Shown piece by piece: positions 9,041-17,072 of a DNA stretch of 64,000 bases. This DNA is from Deltaproteobacteria bacterium (GTDB lineage: Bacteria; Myxococcota_A; UBA9042; PHBI01; JACKFB01). Under the pieces are notes generated by a model. The model searched no databases. It had not been told where the DNA came from and saw nothing but the letters and a program-made list of their open reading frames with translations. The translations under genes and the position numbers were made by a program. Each line of letters starts with the position of its first letter. Positions within the stretch are counted from its first letter, which is position 1. The stretch spans positions 186,001 to 250,000 of the forward strand of contig JACKFB010000005.1 in assembly GCA_020632695.1 (NCBI GenBank), in the 5' to 3' direction.

Positions 9041-9706
9041 TCAGGGGGGCGTCTCGGCGTCCGGCCGCAGCCGCAGGTCGCCCACCTTCCAGCCGTCCTC
9101 CTCCTCGACCGCCAGGAGATCGCCGTGGGGCATGCGCAGCCACGCCTTCCGCTCGTCCTCGAGCCAGCTCAGGGTCCGCTCGCCCGAGCCGATCTCGTCG
9201 CAGAGCCGCGTGAGCGCCGCAGCGCGCTCGGGAGTGTCGAGGGCCTGCGCGAGCAGGTCGGCGGTCCAGGACGGCCGCTCCTCGGCAGGCAGCAGGCTCA
9301 GCATCAGCCCGAAGTCGCGCTGCCGCCACGCTCGCGCGAAGAGCACAGCAGCCTCCAGCGGCTCGGAGGCGCGCGTGAGCCCGAGCACTCCGCTGGCGAT
9401 GAGCGCCGCGCCCCCGCTGCGCTCGACGACGAGCACCCGCCCGCGGTCCAGGTGCCAGCGCGCCTCGCTTCGAAGCTCCGTGGCCGCAGGGGCGCTCCCG
9501 GGCCCGGCCGCCGCGGGCTCCGACGGAGCCTCGGGCCACAGGCCGCTGCCGGGCACGATGAGCTCCCGCCCCATCTCCGCGTCGTGCCCTGCGGCAGCAG
9601 CGCGCCAGGCGTCGACGGTCTGCGACGGCCCGCCAGCGGCGCTCACGCGCGCGGTGACGCATCCCGGGAGCAGCGCGATGACGAGCAGCCCCCACCTCAT
9701 CGTCAT
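9041..9706 (-). CDS. Predicted lipoprotein, NTF2-like style
   Basis: Starting at ATG 9706 gives a 221-aa protein with a short signal peptide and a lipobox ending LLPGC. ATG 9700 is an alternative two codons later. The mature part is Ala/Glu-rich, helical, and ends in a small beta-like segment (GDLLAVEEEDGWKVGDLRL) comparable to the end of the first half of the neighbouring lipoprotein at 7740-8855. No enzymatic motif is seen. The longer frame open to 9790 would bury the signal peptide and is rejected. It is convergent with the 7740 gene across a ~185-base gap. Confidence 0.72.
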   Translation of the reverse strand: MTMRWGLLVIALLPGCVTARVSAAGGPSQTVDAWRAAAAGHDAEMGRELIVPGSGLWPEAPSEPAAAGPGSAPAATELRSEARWHLDRGRVLVVERSGGAALIASGVLGLTRASEPLEAAVLFARAWRQRDFGLMLSLLPAEERPSWTADLLAQALDTPERAAALTRLCDEIGSGERTLSWLEDERKAWLRMPHGDLLAVEEEDGWKVGDLRLRPDAETPP

Positions 9707-9919
9707 CGGCCCGATCACCCGCAGGATCCCTCCTCGACGCCGCAGCTCCCCGTGGATCGCACGGCGACGCGGCGCCACGCAAGCGCCCACACCCCCGCAG
9801 GTCGGGCCGCGCGGTGCGAGAGCGCCGGGCCTGGACTTGACGCCCGAGGCGGGGTGGAGGATTCAGCCGGAGGGGGAACGCAGCAGCCACCACGCGCCCC
9901 CGAGGATCGAGCGCTCTTG

Positions 9920-10606
9920 ATGCATCTCCCACACCGCACCGAGGCGCCAAGCAGGCGCGGGCTCATCCGGGCGCTGGGCGTGGGTCTGGCGCTCGCGGTG
10001 TCGGCCTGCCAAGCGCCGCGCGCTTCGCATGGGCAGGGCCCACGCCTGGTGCTCAGCGAGCGCTACGGCGATCCGGTGAGTCGCTCCATGCGACTCGAGG
10101 CGACCCTCGTCGCCGAGGGCGAGGGGCTCGTGGGCCTGGACGACGTGCTGGTCCGCGCAGATCCGCCGATCGCCGGGACCAAGAAGCTGGAGGCGATCCT
10201 CGACGACGCCCGCCTCGAGCAGACCGACCCTGGGGCGTGGCCGCGTCAGGCGCACATGCTCCCGGCGGAGGCTGCGCCGCTTCTGCGCCGTGTGCAGCTC
10301 GCGCTCTGGCTCCTGGATCGGCCTGCGGGCGATGGCTCCCGCGACCACGCGGAGCTCGAGCTCTTCGATGAGACCACCAGCTTGGGCTTGACCCGCGTGA
10401 GCGAGGCCGGCGGCGAGGTCACCGTCCGCGTCCTGAGCCTGGCCGTCGCTGATGGGGAGGACGGCACGGGGATGGCGGTGGCATCGGGCCGAACGGGCGC
10501 CGATCTTCTCGACCTGCGCGGGACGCGGCAGGTCTTCGGCGGTCCGGCCGAGGCCGTCCAGCTCCACGTGGAGCGTCACCCGGCGCCCGCCGCCGCCGGC
10601 CTGTAG
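9920..10606 (+). CDS. Predicted lipoprotein upstream of the Fur-type regulator
   Basis: The 228-aa product has an Arg-rich N-terminus (RTEAPSRRGLIR), a hydrophobic core and a lipobox-like VSACQ, so it is probably lipid-anchored. The twin Arg before the hydrophobic stretch could also suit Tat export. The rest looks beta-rich, alternating charged and hydrophobic residues, with no recognised family. It ends 11 bases before the Fur-family gene and is likely co-transcribed with it. The reading frame stays open far upstream, but only the part from ATG 9920 looks like a protein. Confidence 0.68.
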   Translation: MHLPHRTEAPSRRGLIRALGVGLALAVSACQAPRASHGQGPRLVLSERYGDPVSRSMRLEATLVAEGEGLVGLDDVLVRADPPIAGTKKLEAILDDARLEQTDPGAWPRQAHMLPAEAAPLLRRVQLALWLLDRPAGDGSRDHAELELFDETTSLGLTRVSEAGGEVTVRVLSLAVADGEDGTGMAVASGRTGADLLDLRGTRQVFGGPAEAVQLHVERHPAPAAAGL

Positions 10607-10617
10607 AGGTAGGACGC

Positions 10618-11097
10618 ATGCCAGAGACGCGCGACGACTGGGAGGAGCGCCTCAAGGAGTACCTGAGCGCCAACGACCTGCGCCTGACCCGGCAACGGCA
10701 TCTCATCGCCGAGGCCTTCTTCGAGACGGACGGCCACCCGAACATCGACGAGCTCTACCTGAGGGTGCGCCGCAGGGCGCCGCACATCGGACAGGCGACC
10801 GTCTACCGCACCCTGCGGCTGCTGGTGGACAGCGGCCTCGCCGCCAGCTCGCGCTTCGGCGGCGCCGCGACGCGCTACGAGGCGTCGGACGAGGACAGCC
10901 ACCACGACCACATGATCTGCACCGAGTGCGGCTCCATCACCGAGTTCAACAACGAGGCCATCGAGCGGCTCCAGGAGGAGGTCGCCCGCAAGCACGGATT
11001 CGCGATGCACAGCCACAAGATGGAGCTCTACGGGCTGTGCCGGAAGTGCTCGGAGCGTGAGCCGGGGAGCCCCGAGCCGCCCAAGGAAGCGCGTTGA
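10618..11097 (+). CDS. Fur/PerR-family metal- or peroxide-responsive repressor
   Basis: The 159-aa protein matches the Fur family in length and order. A winged-helix DNA-binding half contains LRLTRQRHLIAEAFF and the recognition region QATVYRTLRLL. The dimerisation half carries the metal ligands HHDHMIC and two CxxC pairs (CTEC and CRKC) forming the structural zinc site. The sequence cannot settle whether it senses Fe, Zn, Mn or peroxide. AGGTAGGA lies just before the ATG. It sits between a lipoprotein and phaR, all on the same strand. Confidence 0.92.
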   Translation: MPETRDDWEERLKEYLSANDLRLTRQRHLIAEAFFETDGHPNIDELYLRVRRRAPHIGQATVYRTLRLLVDSGLAASSRFGGAATRYEASDEDSHHDHMICTECGSITEFNNEAIERLQEEVARKHGFAMHSHKMELYGLCRKCSEREPGSPEPPKEAR

Positions 11098-11147
11098 CAC
11101 CGCATGGAGCGCGTCGGAGGATAGCCCCGCCCCCAGCCGGAGCCGTC

Positions 11148-11807
11148 ATGGCCGAAGAGAAGCAGCCACGCGTCATCAAGCGGTACGCCAACCGCAAGCT
11201 GTATGACATGTCGGAGAGCTGCTACATCACGCACGACGAGATAGCGCGGCTGGTGCGCGACGGTGAGGAGGTGCGGATCATCGACAACCGCACCAAGGAA
11301 GACCTGACCACGCTGACGCTCACGCAGATCCTCTTCAAGGAGGAGAAGAACCAGCGCAAGACGCTGCCTCTCCACACCCTGCGTGGGCTGCTCCAGACCT
11401 CCGGCGACTTCATCCAGCGGCACATCACCCAGCCGGTGACCAGCCTGCGCGAGGAAGCGGAGGACGCGGTCACCAAGGTGCGCAACGCCCTCAAGGCGCG
11501 CGCCGAGCTGGAGGAGCGCGAGGCCGTGGAGGCCGAAGCGAGCGAGGAGACGGAGGAGGAGGCTGCAGTCGGCGACGCGGCTCGGCAGCCGCCCCGCGAC
11601 GCCCTCCGCGAGTGGCTCGAGAACTCGCAACGTTCATTCGAGTCGCTGCAGCGCAACCTCGAGGAGCGCTGGGAGCTGGTGTTCAGCTCGCTCGGCCACC
11701 TGGACGCCAACCGAAAGCGCATCCGCGAGCTCGAGGCCCGGGTCGAGGCCCTCGAGGCGAGGCTGCGCGGCGAGGACGCCGACGAGCCGACCAAGGCCCC
11801 CCGATGA
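11148..11807 (+). CDS. phaR: Polyhydroxyalkanoate synthesis regulator PhaR-like DNA-binding protein
   Basis: The first ~60 residues are the PhaR/PhbR DNA-binding domain (RVIKRYANRKLYDMSESCYIT followed by IIDNRTKEDLT). The PHB-accumulation region follows (TLPLHTLRGLLQTSGDFIQ), then an acidic Glu-rich linker and a C-terminal coiled coil of about 50 residues. PhaR proteins sense polyhydroxybutyrate and repress phasin genes. The start at 11148 has a GGAG at -10, while a frame open from 11094 overlaps the Fur gene and lacks one. The C-terminal coiled coil is an addition compared with short PhaR proteins. Its presence near the ethylmalonyl-CoA genes fits a PHB-linked acetyl-CoA economy. Confidence 0.85.
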   Translation: MAEEKQPRVIKRYANRKLYDMSESCYITHDEIARLVRDGEEVRIIDNRTKEDLTTLTLTQILFKEEKNQRKTLPLHTLRGLLQTSGDFIQRHITQPVTSLREEAEDAVTKVRNALKARAELEEREAVEAEASEETEEEAAVGDAARQPPRDALREWLENSQRSFESLQRNLEERWELVFSSLGHLDANRKRIRELEARVEALEARLRGEDADEPTKAPR

Positions 11808-12610
11808 GGGTCGCCGCCGTGGCGCTCGCCGTCGCCCTGCTTGGCTCGAGCCCCGCGGCCTCCGCCGGACGACACGATGTCGCCCTGTCGGGCTTCGGCA
11901 GCTTCGACGCGGACGGCAAGCTGGTGGTGGACGAGGCCGGCTTCGAGCGGATGGCGCGGGACCTGGGGCTCGCGATGCGGCCGCGCTTCGGTGGCCCCGC
12001 ATCGACCGTGGGGAGCCTGGGCTTCGACGTCGGATACTCGCTGGTGCTGACCGACATCGACGAACGCAAGAGCTACTGGACCCATGCCGTCCCCGACCCC
12101 GACAAGACCCTCAAGGTCTCGCAGATCTCGCTGCGCAAGGGGCTGCCCTACTCGCTGGAGGTCGGTGGCGTGCTGGGGCACCTCCACGGCTCCAGCCTCT
12201 GGTCCTTCGCCTTCGAGCTGAAGTGGGCGTTCGTCGAGGGGCTGGACCACGCGCCCGACATCGGCATTCGGCTCCACGTCAACACGGTGGTGGGGAGCCG
12301 CGACCTGGCCATGCTCACGACCGGCGGCGACTTCCTCGTCGGAAAGACCTTCGGGCTGGGCGGCATGGTCCAGCTCAAGCCCTACATCGGATACGCCGGG
12401 ACCTACATCCGCGCCACCTCGCACGTCATCGGGGTCTTCCGCACGGGCGGGCTGCAGCCGACCACCTTCATCCTGCCGGACCAGAACATCGGGACCCACC
12501 GGGCGCTGCTGGGCTTGCGCCTGCTCGCCACGGTGGTCGACCTGGGCTTCGAGGCAGCGCTGGGCAAGGGCACCCAGACCTACGCGTTCCGGGCCGGCCT
12601 GAACTTCTGA
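11804..12610 (+). CDS. Outer-membrane beta-barrel protein, function unknown
   Basis: The ATG overlaps the phaR stop as ATGA. The 268-aa product begins with a clear Sec signal peptide (hydrophobic core then SAGRHD). The mature part is rich in alternating beta-strand patterns, Gly and aromatic residues, and ends in RAGLNF with a C-terminal Phe, a hallmark of barrels inserted by the Bam complex. No specific family was recognised. Coupling to phaR suggests co-expression rather than a shared pathway. Confidence 0.7.
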   Translation: MRVAAVALAVALLGSSPAASAGRHDVALSGFGSFDADGKLVVDEAGFERMARDLGLAMRPRFGGPASTVGSLGFDVGYSLVLTDIDERKSYWTHAVPDPDKTLKVSQISLRKGLPYSLEVGGVLGHLHGSSLWSFAFELKWAFVEGLDHAPDIGIRLHVNTVVGSRDLAMLTTGGDFLVGKTFGLGGMVQLKPYIGYAGTYIRATSHVIGVFRTGGLQPTTFILPDQNIGTHRALLGLRLLATVVDLGFEAALGKGTQTYAFRAGLNF

Positions 12611-12725
12611 CCGCGGCGCCGGGCGCCCTGCCCCGAGGTCGGGAGCCGTCACGCCGGCCCTCCCGCAGTGAGGGCTCTCTACGTCTGGAACCGGTGGTCG
12701 GGACACACCGCCCTGCCGAGTGCCT

Positions 12726-12997
12726 AGGCCGCGACAGCCGCCCGCCGCAACGCGGGCTGCCCACCGCGGGGCGGAGCACCGACTCGCCCGGTCTGGCCTC
12801 GTCGCGGCCGTGCCGCGGCCGCGAGAAGCGCCCGCCAGGGCGCCGGCCGCTCCACCGAGCAGCAGAGCACCGACCCGCCCCGGAAGCTCTCGACGCCGTC
12901 CTTCCGAGGCCGCAACGGGCGCCCGCCGCGACGCGGGCCGCTCCAAGTCGAAGCAGCTCTCGTCGCCACGCTGGCCAGGCCACGAGCCGCGACGTGG
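12726..12997. repeat. Degenerate ~91-bp tandem repeat, about three copies, in the 12611-12998 intergenic gap
   Basis: Three blocks beginning near 12726, 12816 and 12907 align with one another. Each opens with GGCCGC, continues through a CGCCCGCC-type stretch into a GGGCTGC/GGCCGCTCCA-type segment, and the first two share GAGCACCGAC(T/C)CGCCC. The period is about 90-91 bases. The rest of this 388-base gap, which separates the barrel gene from the convergent VWA-FHA gene, shows no open frame with protein-like composition. Confidence 0.6.
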
Positions 12998-12998
12998 A

Positions 12999-14489
12999 CT
13001 ACTTCAAGGCGAAGCGAAGCACCGTCTCGCCCAGGCGGATCTCGTCGCCATCGCGGAGGAACTGCTTGGTGATCTTCGTGCCGTTGACCAGGGTCCCGTT
13101 GGTGGACCCGAAGTCTGCAAGCTCGAAGCGCATCTCCTCGACCTTGATCCCGGCGTGGCGCTTGGACACGCCGGAGTCGTGCAGCACGATGCTGTTGCCG
13201 GCGATCGAGCCGATCGTCGTCACGTCCTCGACCAGGTAGAACTCCATGCCGACGTGCGGCCCGGCGATGGCGGTCAGCTTGCCCTTGTACGGGCCGGCGT
13301 AGTCCTCCTCCACCACCGGAGCGTTGGCGTTCGCCCTGCGCGCGCGGATGATGCCGCCGATGAGCTTGAAGATGAGGAAGAGGCCCAGCAGCGAGCCCAG
13401 GCCCACGCCGACCCAGATGAGCAGGGTCTTCCAGTCGAAGGCCTTCTCGCCGATCTTCACCGGCTCCGCGTACTCGTCCTCGACGAGCTCCCCACCGGGG
13501 GCCTCGACCTTCACCCGGATCTTCACCGACTTGTCCGAGCCGGTGTAGTCCTCGGTCGGGTGGAAGGTCAGCACGTACTGCTTCTTCAGCTCGACCGCGA
13601 TGTTCTCGAGCACCTGGGGGATGCTGTCCATCTGGTCGTCCTTGATCTCCCGATACACGCCGCCGGTCGCGCCGGCGAGCTGCTGCAGGGTGACCAGGTA
13701 CTCCGTGACGTCCAGCGAGAACCCGATGGCATAGAGCCGCACACCGTTGGTCCGCGCGGCCTCCACGATGGGCTCGATGAGCTTCTCGGCCTTCCGGCCC
13801 TTCTTGTCCTTCCCGTCGGACATCACCAGCAGGATGCGTCGCCGGGGCAGGTTCTCGGCGCTTCCGATCTTCTCGACGATGTCCTTCAGGTACTTGTAGA
13901 GATCGGGGGCGATGACGTCCTGCTTCGACCCGTCGTCCGCGGGCGGGCGCGCCTTGGTCTCCACATCCTCGGCGGCCTGGCGGTGGTTCTCGGTCCACGC
14001 CTCCACCGGGCGCAGCGCCTTCTCGTCGTAGGTCCACACGGCGACGCGGTCGTTGCCTGACAAGCGCCGGATGAAGTTGGCGAAGCCCTGCTCCTCCAGC
14101 TTGAAGGCGTCCGGCTCGGGCTCTCCGCCCTCCCCCAGCTCCGCGCCCGACCACGACGCGTAGGAACGGTGGGCGGCCATGAGGATGGCGACCGCCACCC
14201 ACTCCTTGGCCTTCTCGGCGGTCTCGACCTCGATGGTGCCGGGGACCTCCTTGTCGTCGATGAAGACGGTGACCTTGTCCCCGCTCAGGCCGCTGATGAC
14301 GTTGTACTCGTCATCGACCAGGTCCGCGTAGATGCGGATGGTGCCCTTGGGCACGAAGTCCTGGCCGTCGATGTAGTCGACGTCGATCTTGACGTTCGCC
14401 AGCGCGACGGTCGACGCCGCCATCGCAAGCGTCCACGCCACGAGCGAGACCAGACGCGAGGGCGTCGAGGGGGCGGTCAGATGACGCAA
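12999..14489 (-). CDS. Secreted VWA-domain protein with transmembrane segment and C-terminal FHA domain
   Basis: A TTG start at 14489 (GGAG six bases upstream) gives 496 aa with a signal peptide ending STVALA. A von Willebrand A domain follows; its most obvious element is RRRILLVMSDGKDKKGRK. A transmembrane helix (LLIWVGVGLGSLLGLFLIF) comes next, and then a complete FHA domain (TTIGSIAGNSIVLHD, SGVSKRHAGI, ADFGSTNGTLVNG) that binds phosphothreonine. Topology predicts an extracytoplasmic VWA and cytoplasmic FHA. It closes the same-strand run that contains the contractile particle genes. Longer starts up to 14675 run through Arg-rich non-protein sequence. Confidence 0.83.
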   Translation of the reverse strand: MRHLTAPSTPSRLVSLVAWTLAMAASTVALANVKIDVDYIDGQDFVPKGTIRIYADLVDDEYNVISGLSGDKVTVFIDDKEVPGTIEVETAEKAKEWVAVAILMAAHRSYASWSGAELGEGGEPEPDAFKLEEQGFANFIRRLSGNDRVAVWTYDEKALRPVEAWTENHRQAAEDVETKARPPADDGSKQDVIAPDLYKYLKDIVEKIGSAENLPRRRILLVMSDGKDKKGRKAEKLIEPIVEAARTNGVRLYAIGFSLDVTEYLVTLQQLAGATGGVYREIKDDQMDSIPQVLENIAVELKKQYVLTFHPTEDYTGSDKSVKIRVKVEAPGGELVEDEYAEPVKIGEKAFDWKTLLIWVGVGLGSLLGLFLIFKLIGGIIRARRANANAPVVEEDYAGPYKGKLTAIAGPHVGMEFYLVEDVTTIGSIAGNSIVLHDSGVSKRHAGIKVEEMRFELADFGSTNGTLVNGTKITKQFLRDGDEIRLGETVLRFALK

Positions 14490-14522
14490 GGCACGCTCCG
14501 TGAGGCTCTGGAATCCACGCAG

Positions 14523-14539
14523 GCGGGCATTATGCCCGC
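14523..14539. promoter_or_regulatory. Perfect 8-bp-arm palindrome upstream of the VWA-FHA gene
   Basis: GCGGGCAT, a single T, then ATGCCCGC form an almost uninterrupted palindrome. It lies 34 bases upstream of the TTG start and 169 bases after the end of the FHA gene. The size and position suit an operator for a dimeric repressor, but the spacer is too short for an RNA hairpin. Function is inferred from position only. Confidence 0.35.
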
Positions 14540-14708
14540 ACCGCGGCGGCTTGCCAACGGCGCCCCGGACGCGCGCCCGGGCCGCGTTGCTGCGCGGCCG
14601 GGTGACGCGCCGCATCCCGCGGGCCTGGACCGTGCCCTGCGCGCCGCGTGCGTGCCAGCCGAGCGTCGCGACCACCTCCCCGGGCCCGTGAGCAGCCCGG
14701 AACCGGCG

Positions 14709-15344
14709 TCAATACAGGGACTTGAACTTCAGCTCGGTGCGTCCCAGGCGAAGCCGGTCGTTGTCGATCAGCTCCTCTTTCGACGTGCGGTCGCCGTTGA
14801 CGAAGGACCCGTTGGTCGAGTCCAGGTCGACGAGCACGAACACGCCCTCTTCGTGACGCAGCACCGCGTGGCGCGCCGACATGTACTGATCGGTCAGCAC
14901 GATGTCGCAGTCCGCCGCCGTGCCCATCACGTTCTTGCCCGTGACCAGCCTGAAGTCCTGCCCCTTCAGCGGTCCGTTGAGCGCGACCACCCAACCGACG
15001 CACTCCTTCGGCTTCTCCTGGACCACCTGGATGAACTGGGTCTTGTCCCCGAACTCCGCGGCTGCCTCTTGCGCGGGGGCCGGAGCAGACGCGTCACCGC
15101 CCTTGTTCTTACGGCCGAACAGTCCCATGGCCCCGTCGTCCTTCTTGCCGGCTTGGTCCTTCTTCGGTGCGGCGCCCTTGGCCGCACCCTTGGCCTTGTC
15201 GGTGGCTCCGTCGACCGCCTTGTTGAACTTGGCTGCGACCTTGCCCTTGGCCTTGGCCTGTACGCCCATGGCCTTGGCCTTGGCCGACGCCTGCACACCG
15301 TTGATGCGCGAACGTCCGAGGTTCTTCAGGAAGTCGAAGACCAT
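14709..15344 (-). CDS. FHA-domain protein of the contractile-particle locus
   Basis: The 211-aa cytoplasmic protein has a Lys/Ala-rich N-terminal ~80 residues that look disordered or amphipathic. A C-terminal FHA domain with all expected elements follows: KNVMGTAADCDIVLTD, YMSARHAVL, DLDSTNGSFVNGD. FHA domains read phosphothreonine on kinase substrates. It follows the 511-aa particle-associated gene by 108 bases on the same strand. FHA proteins are standard regulators in type VI secretion, but their presence in an eCIS-type locus is not the textbook arrangement. A Ser/Thr kinase and a PP2C phosphatase lie within 35 kb. Confidence 0.88.
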   Translation of the reverse strand: MVFDFLKNLGRSRINGVQASAKAKAMGVQAKAKGKVAAKFNKAVDGATDKAKGAAKGAAPKKDQAGKKDDGAMGLFGRKNKGGDASAPAPAQEAAAEFGDKTQFIQVVQEKPKECVGWVVALNGPLKGQDFRLVTGKNVMGTAADCDIVLTDQYMSARHAVLRHEEGVFVLVDLDSTNGSFVNGDRTSKEELIDNDRLRLGRTELKFKSLY

Positions 15345-15452
15345 CGCACCCTACGGCCCCGCTGGCACCGTCTCGAGACAACACACTACCCACGGTCGCA
15401 GGTCCCGGGCCGGAGATCAAGGAATGCGCCCCGCCCACAGACCACGCGCGCC

Positions 15453-16988
15453 TCACGCAGGCTGATAGAACCAGAGCCGGAACAGGTTCACATCGCGGTC
15501 GGCCGTGATCGGCGTCAACCGGATCGACAGGAAGGTGTCGCCGACGTACTCCGCCGGGATCTTGAAGGGCCAGTTGCGCCAACGGAAGCGCCGGTCGTCG
15601 CCCTTGCACACACAGTTCGGGATCTTCTTGCCGTTGACCGTGACCTCGGCCTCCCAGTCGCCGTGGACGTAGTCGGTACGCATCAGCACGATCACGTCCT
15701 TGTTCGGGACGATGTTCGAGCACTCCCACTCGGCGTAGCCGCCCTCGAAGGCCACGCCGACGTCCTCGACGATGACCCCGTCGGGGTACTTCAGCTTCTG
15801 CCGCGTGCGGTACTTGTCGCGGGCGTCCACGATGCGGAACTTGTGGTCGGCCTCCGAGCGCTTCTCGAGCACGTCGATGGTGTCCGAGAGCTTCAGCTTG
15901 ACGCCCTCGACGTCCAGGGTCGGGCCCAGCTCGTCGCTGCGCACCTTGAGCTTCTCGAGGACGGCCTCGGACGCGCCCAGCGCCGCCGGCTCCGCCTCGC
16001 GCGCCTTCTGCTTCAGCTTGGCGGAGAAGATGGTCGTGAGGTTCTCGGTGCTCTTCTTCTGGTAGCCGACGACGTTGACCAGGAACTCCTGGGAGAACCC
16101 TCCCTCCTGGAACATGTTCTGCAGCAGCTCGACGTGCTTCTTGAAGGAGGCGAACTCCTTCTTCGACGAGAACTGCGGGTAGTTGGCCTCCACGTCCTGG
16201 ATGAGCGCTTCCTGGTTGTCGAAGAGCATCTCGAAGAGACTCGGCAGGTTGCGCTTGTCCACCAGGCCCAGGCGCATGAACAGGTCCAGCGAGGACACCG
16301 TGTTCAGCACGTCCGACGCCGTCAGGATGCGCAGGGAGTGGAACATGTGCCCGTAGACCTGCCGCGCGTCTCCGAGCATCTCCTGGAGGTCGCGCAGCAT
16401 GGCCGGCGCCAGCGTGGTCCCGACCACGCCCGCCGCGGGCACGAAGCGCAGGTCGATCTCGTTGGCCTTGGGCTCCGCCGGGTCCTTGGCGTCGGTGATG
16501 CGCTTGACGTCCTTGGTGAGCTGGACGCGGCACAGCTCGACCTCGCGCGCGATGTCGGGCTCGGTGATGATCCAGTCGATCTTCACCTTCTCCGCCACCC
16601 GGCGATGTCCCTTGTACTCGAGGTTCGCCTTGTAGCTGACGAAGTCGGTCAGGTCCTCGGCGTACTTGACCACCAGATAGGCGGTCGCCGGCAGCTTGAA
16701 GTCGCCCGGGTTGAGCGTCTTGATCTCCGGCTCGGCCACGTAGATGTCGTTGCCCTCGCCGTCGATGGCGTAGCCGGTGGCGACCTCCACCGACAGGTCG
16801 GCGCGCCCCCGAGCAGCCACCTTCAGCCCCCCGAGCGCGCCCGGCAGCACGCCCGGCCCATGGAAGAGCCGGTTGTGCAGCTTGTGCTTCTCGACCTGGT
16901 AGCGCACCAGGTCGTTCCAGTCGTCGGCCGTGGTCTGGAACCCCGTGAAGAAGTTCAGCCGCTTGAAGCCCTTGAAGTCGTCCGCCAT
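15453..16988 (-). CDS. eCIS-associated protein, unknown structural role
   Basis: The 511-aa protein starts KRLNFFTGFQTTADDWND followed by YQVEKHKLHNRLFHGPGV. This N-terminal signature recurs in proteins encoded near extracellular contractile injection systems (family memory, not a search). The centre is helical and charged, and the C-terminal ~120 residues look like a beta-sandwich (AEWECSNIVPNKDVIVLMRTD). The start has AGGAG upstream. It could be a baseplate accessory, a plug or a fibre adaptor. It stands between the gpI-like gene and the FHA gene, 84 and 108 bases away. Confidence 0.68.
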   Translation of the reverse strand: MADDFKGFKRLNFFTGFQTTADDWNDLVRYQVEKHKLHNRLFHGPGVLPGALGGLKVAARGRADLSVEVATGYAIDGEGNDIYVAEPEIKTLNPGDFKLPATAYLVVKYAEDLTDFVSYKANLEYKGHRRVAEKVKIDWIITEPDIAREVELCRVQLTKDVKRITDAKDPAEPKANEIDLRFVPAAGVVGTTLAPAMLRDLQEMLGDARQVYGHMFHSLRILTASDVLNTVSSLDLFMRLGLVDKRNLPSLFEMLFDNQEALIQDVEANYPQFSSKKEFASFKKHVELLQNMFQEGGFSQEFLVNVVGYQKKSTENLTTIFSAKLKQKAREAEPAALGASEAVLEKLKVRSDELGPTLDVEGVKLKLSDTIDVLEKRSEADHKFRIVDARDKYRTRQKLKYPDGVIVEDVGVAFEGGYAEWECSNIVPNKDVIVLMRTDYVHGDWEAEVTVNGKKIPNCVCKGDDRRFRWRNWPFKIPAEYVGDTFLSIRLTPITADRDVNLFRLWFYQPA

Positions 16989-17072
16989 CTGCTGCTCCTG
17001 GACCGCACCGGTATCGCGTCAGGCCCCCCGCTCCGCGCGCCGACCCAGCGGCGGACGCGGTGCGACGGGTCC

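Noticed and set aside
6749..9919. 1285-aa open frame on the plus strand ending at 10606
   Set aside because: Only the part from 9920 has a signal peptide and protein-like composition; the rest is antisense to two genes or reads through a third in another frame.
12726..12997. CRISPR array
   Set aside because: The repeat unit is ~91 bases, only about three degenerate copies exist, there are no unique spacers of constant length and no cas genes nearby.
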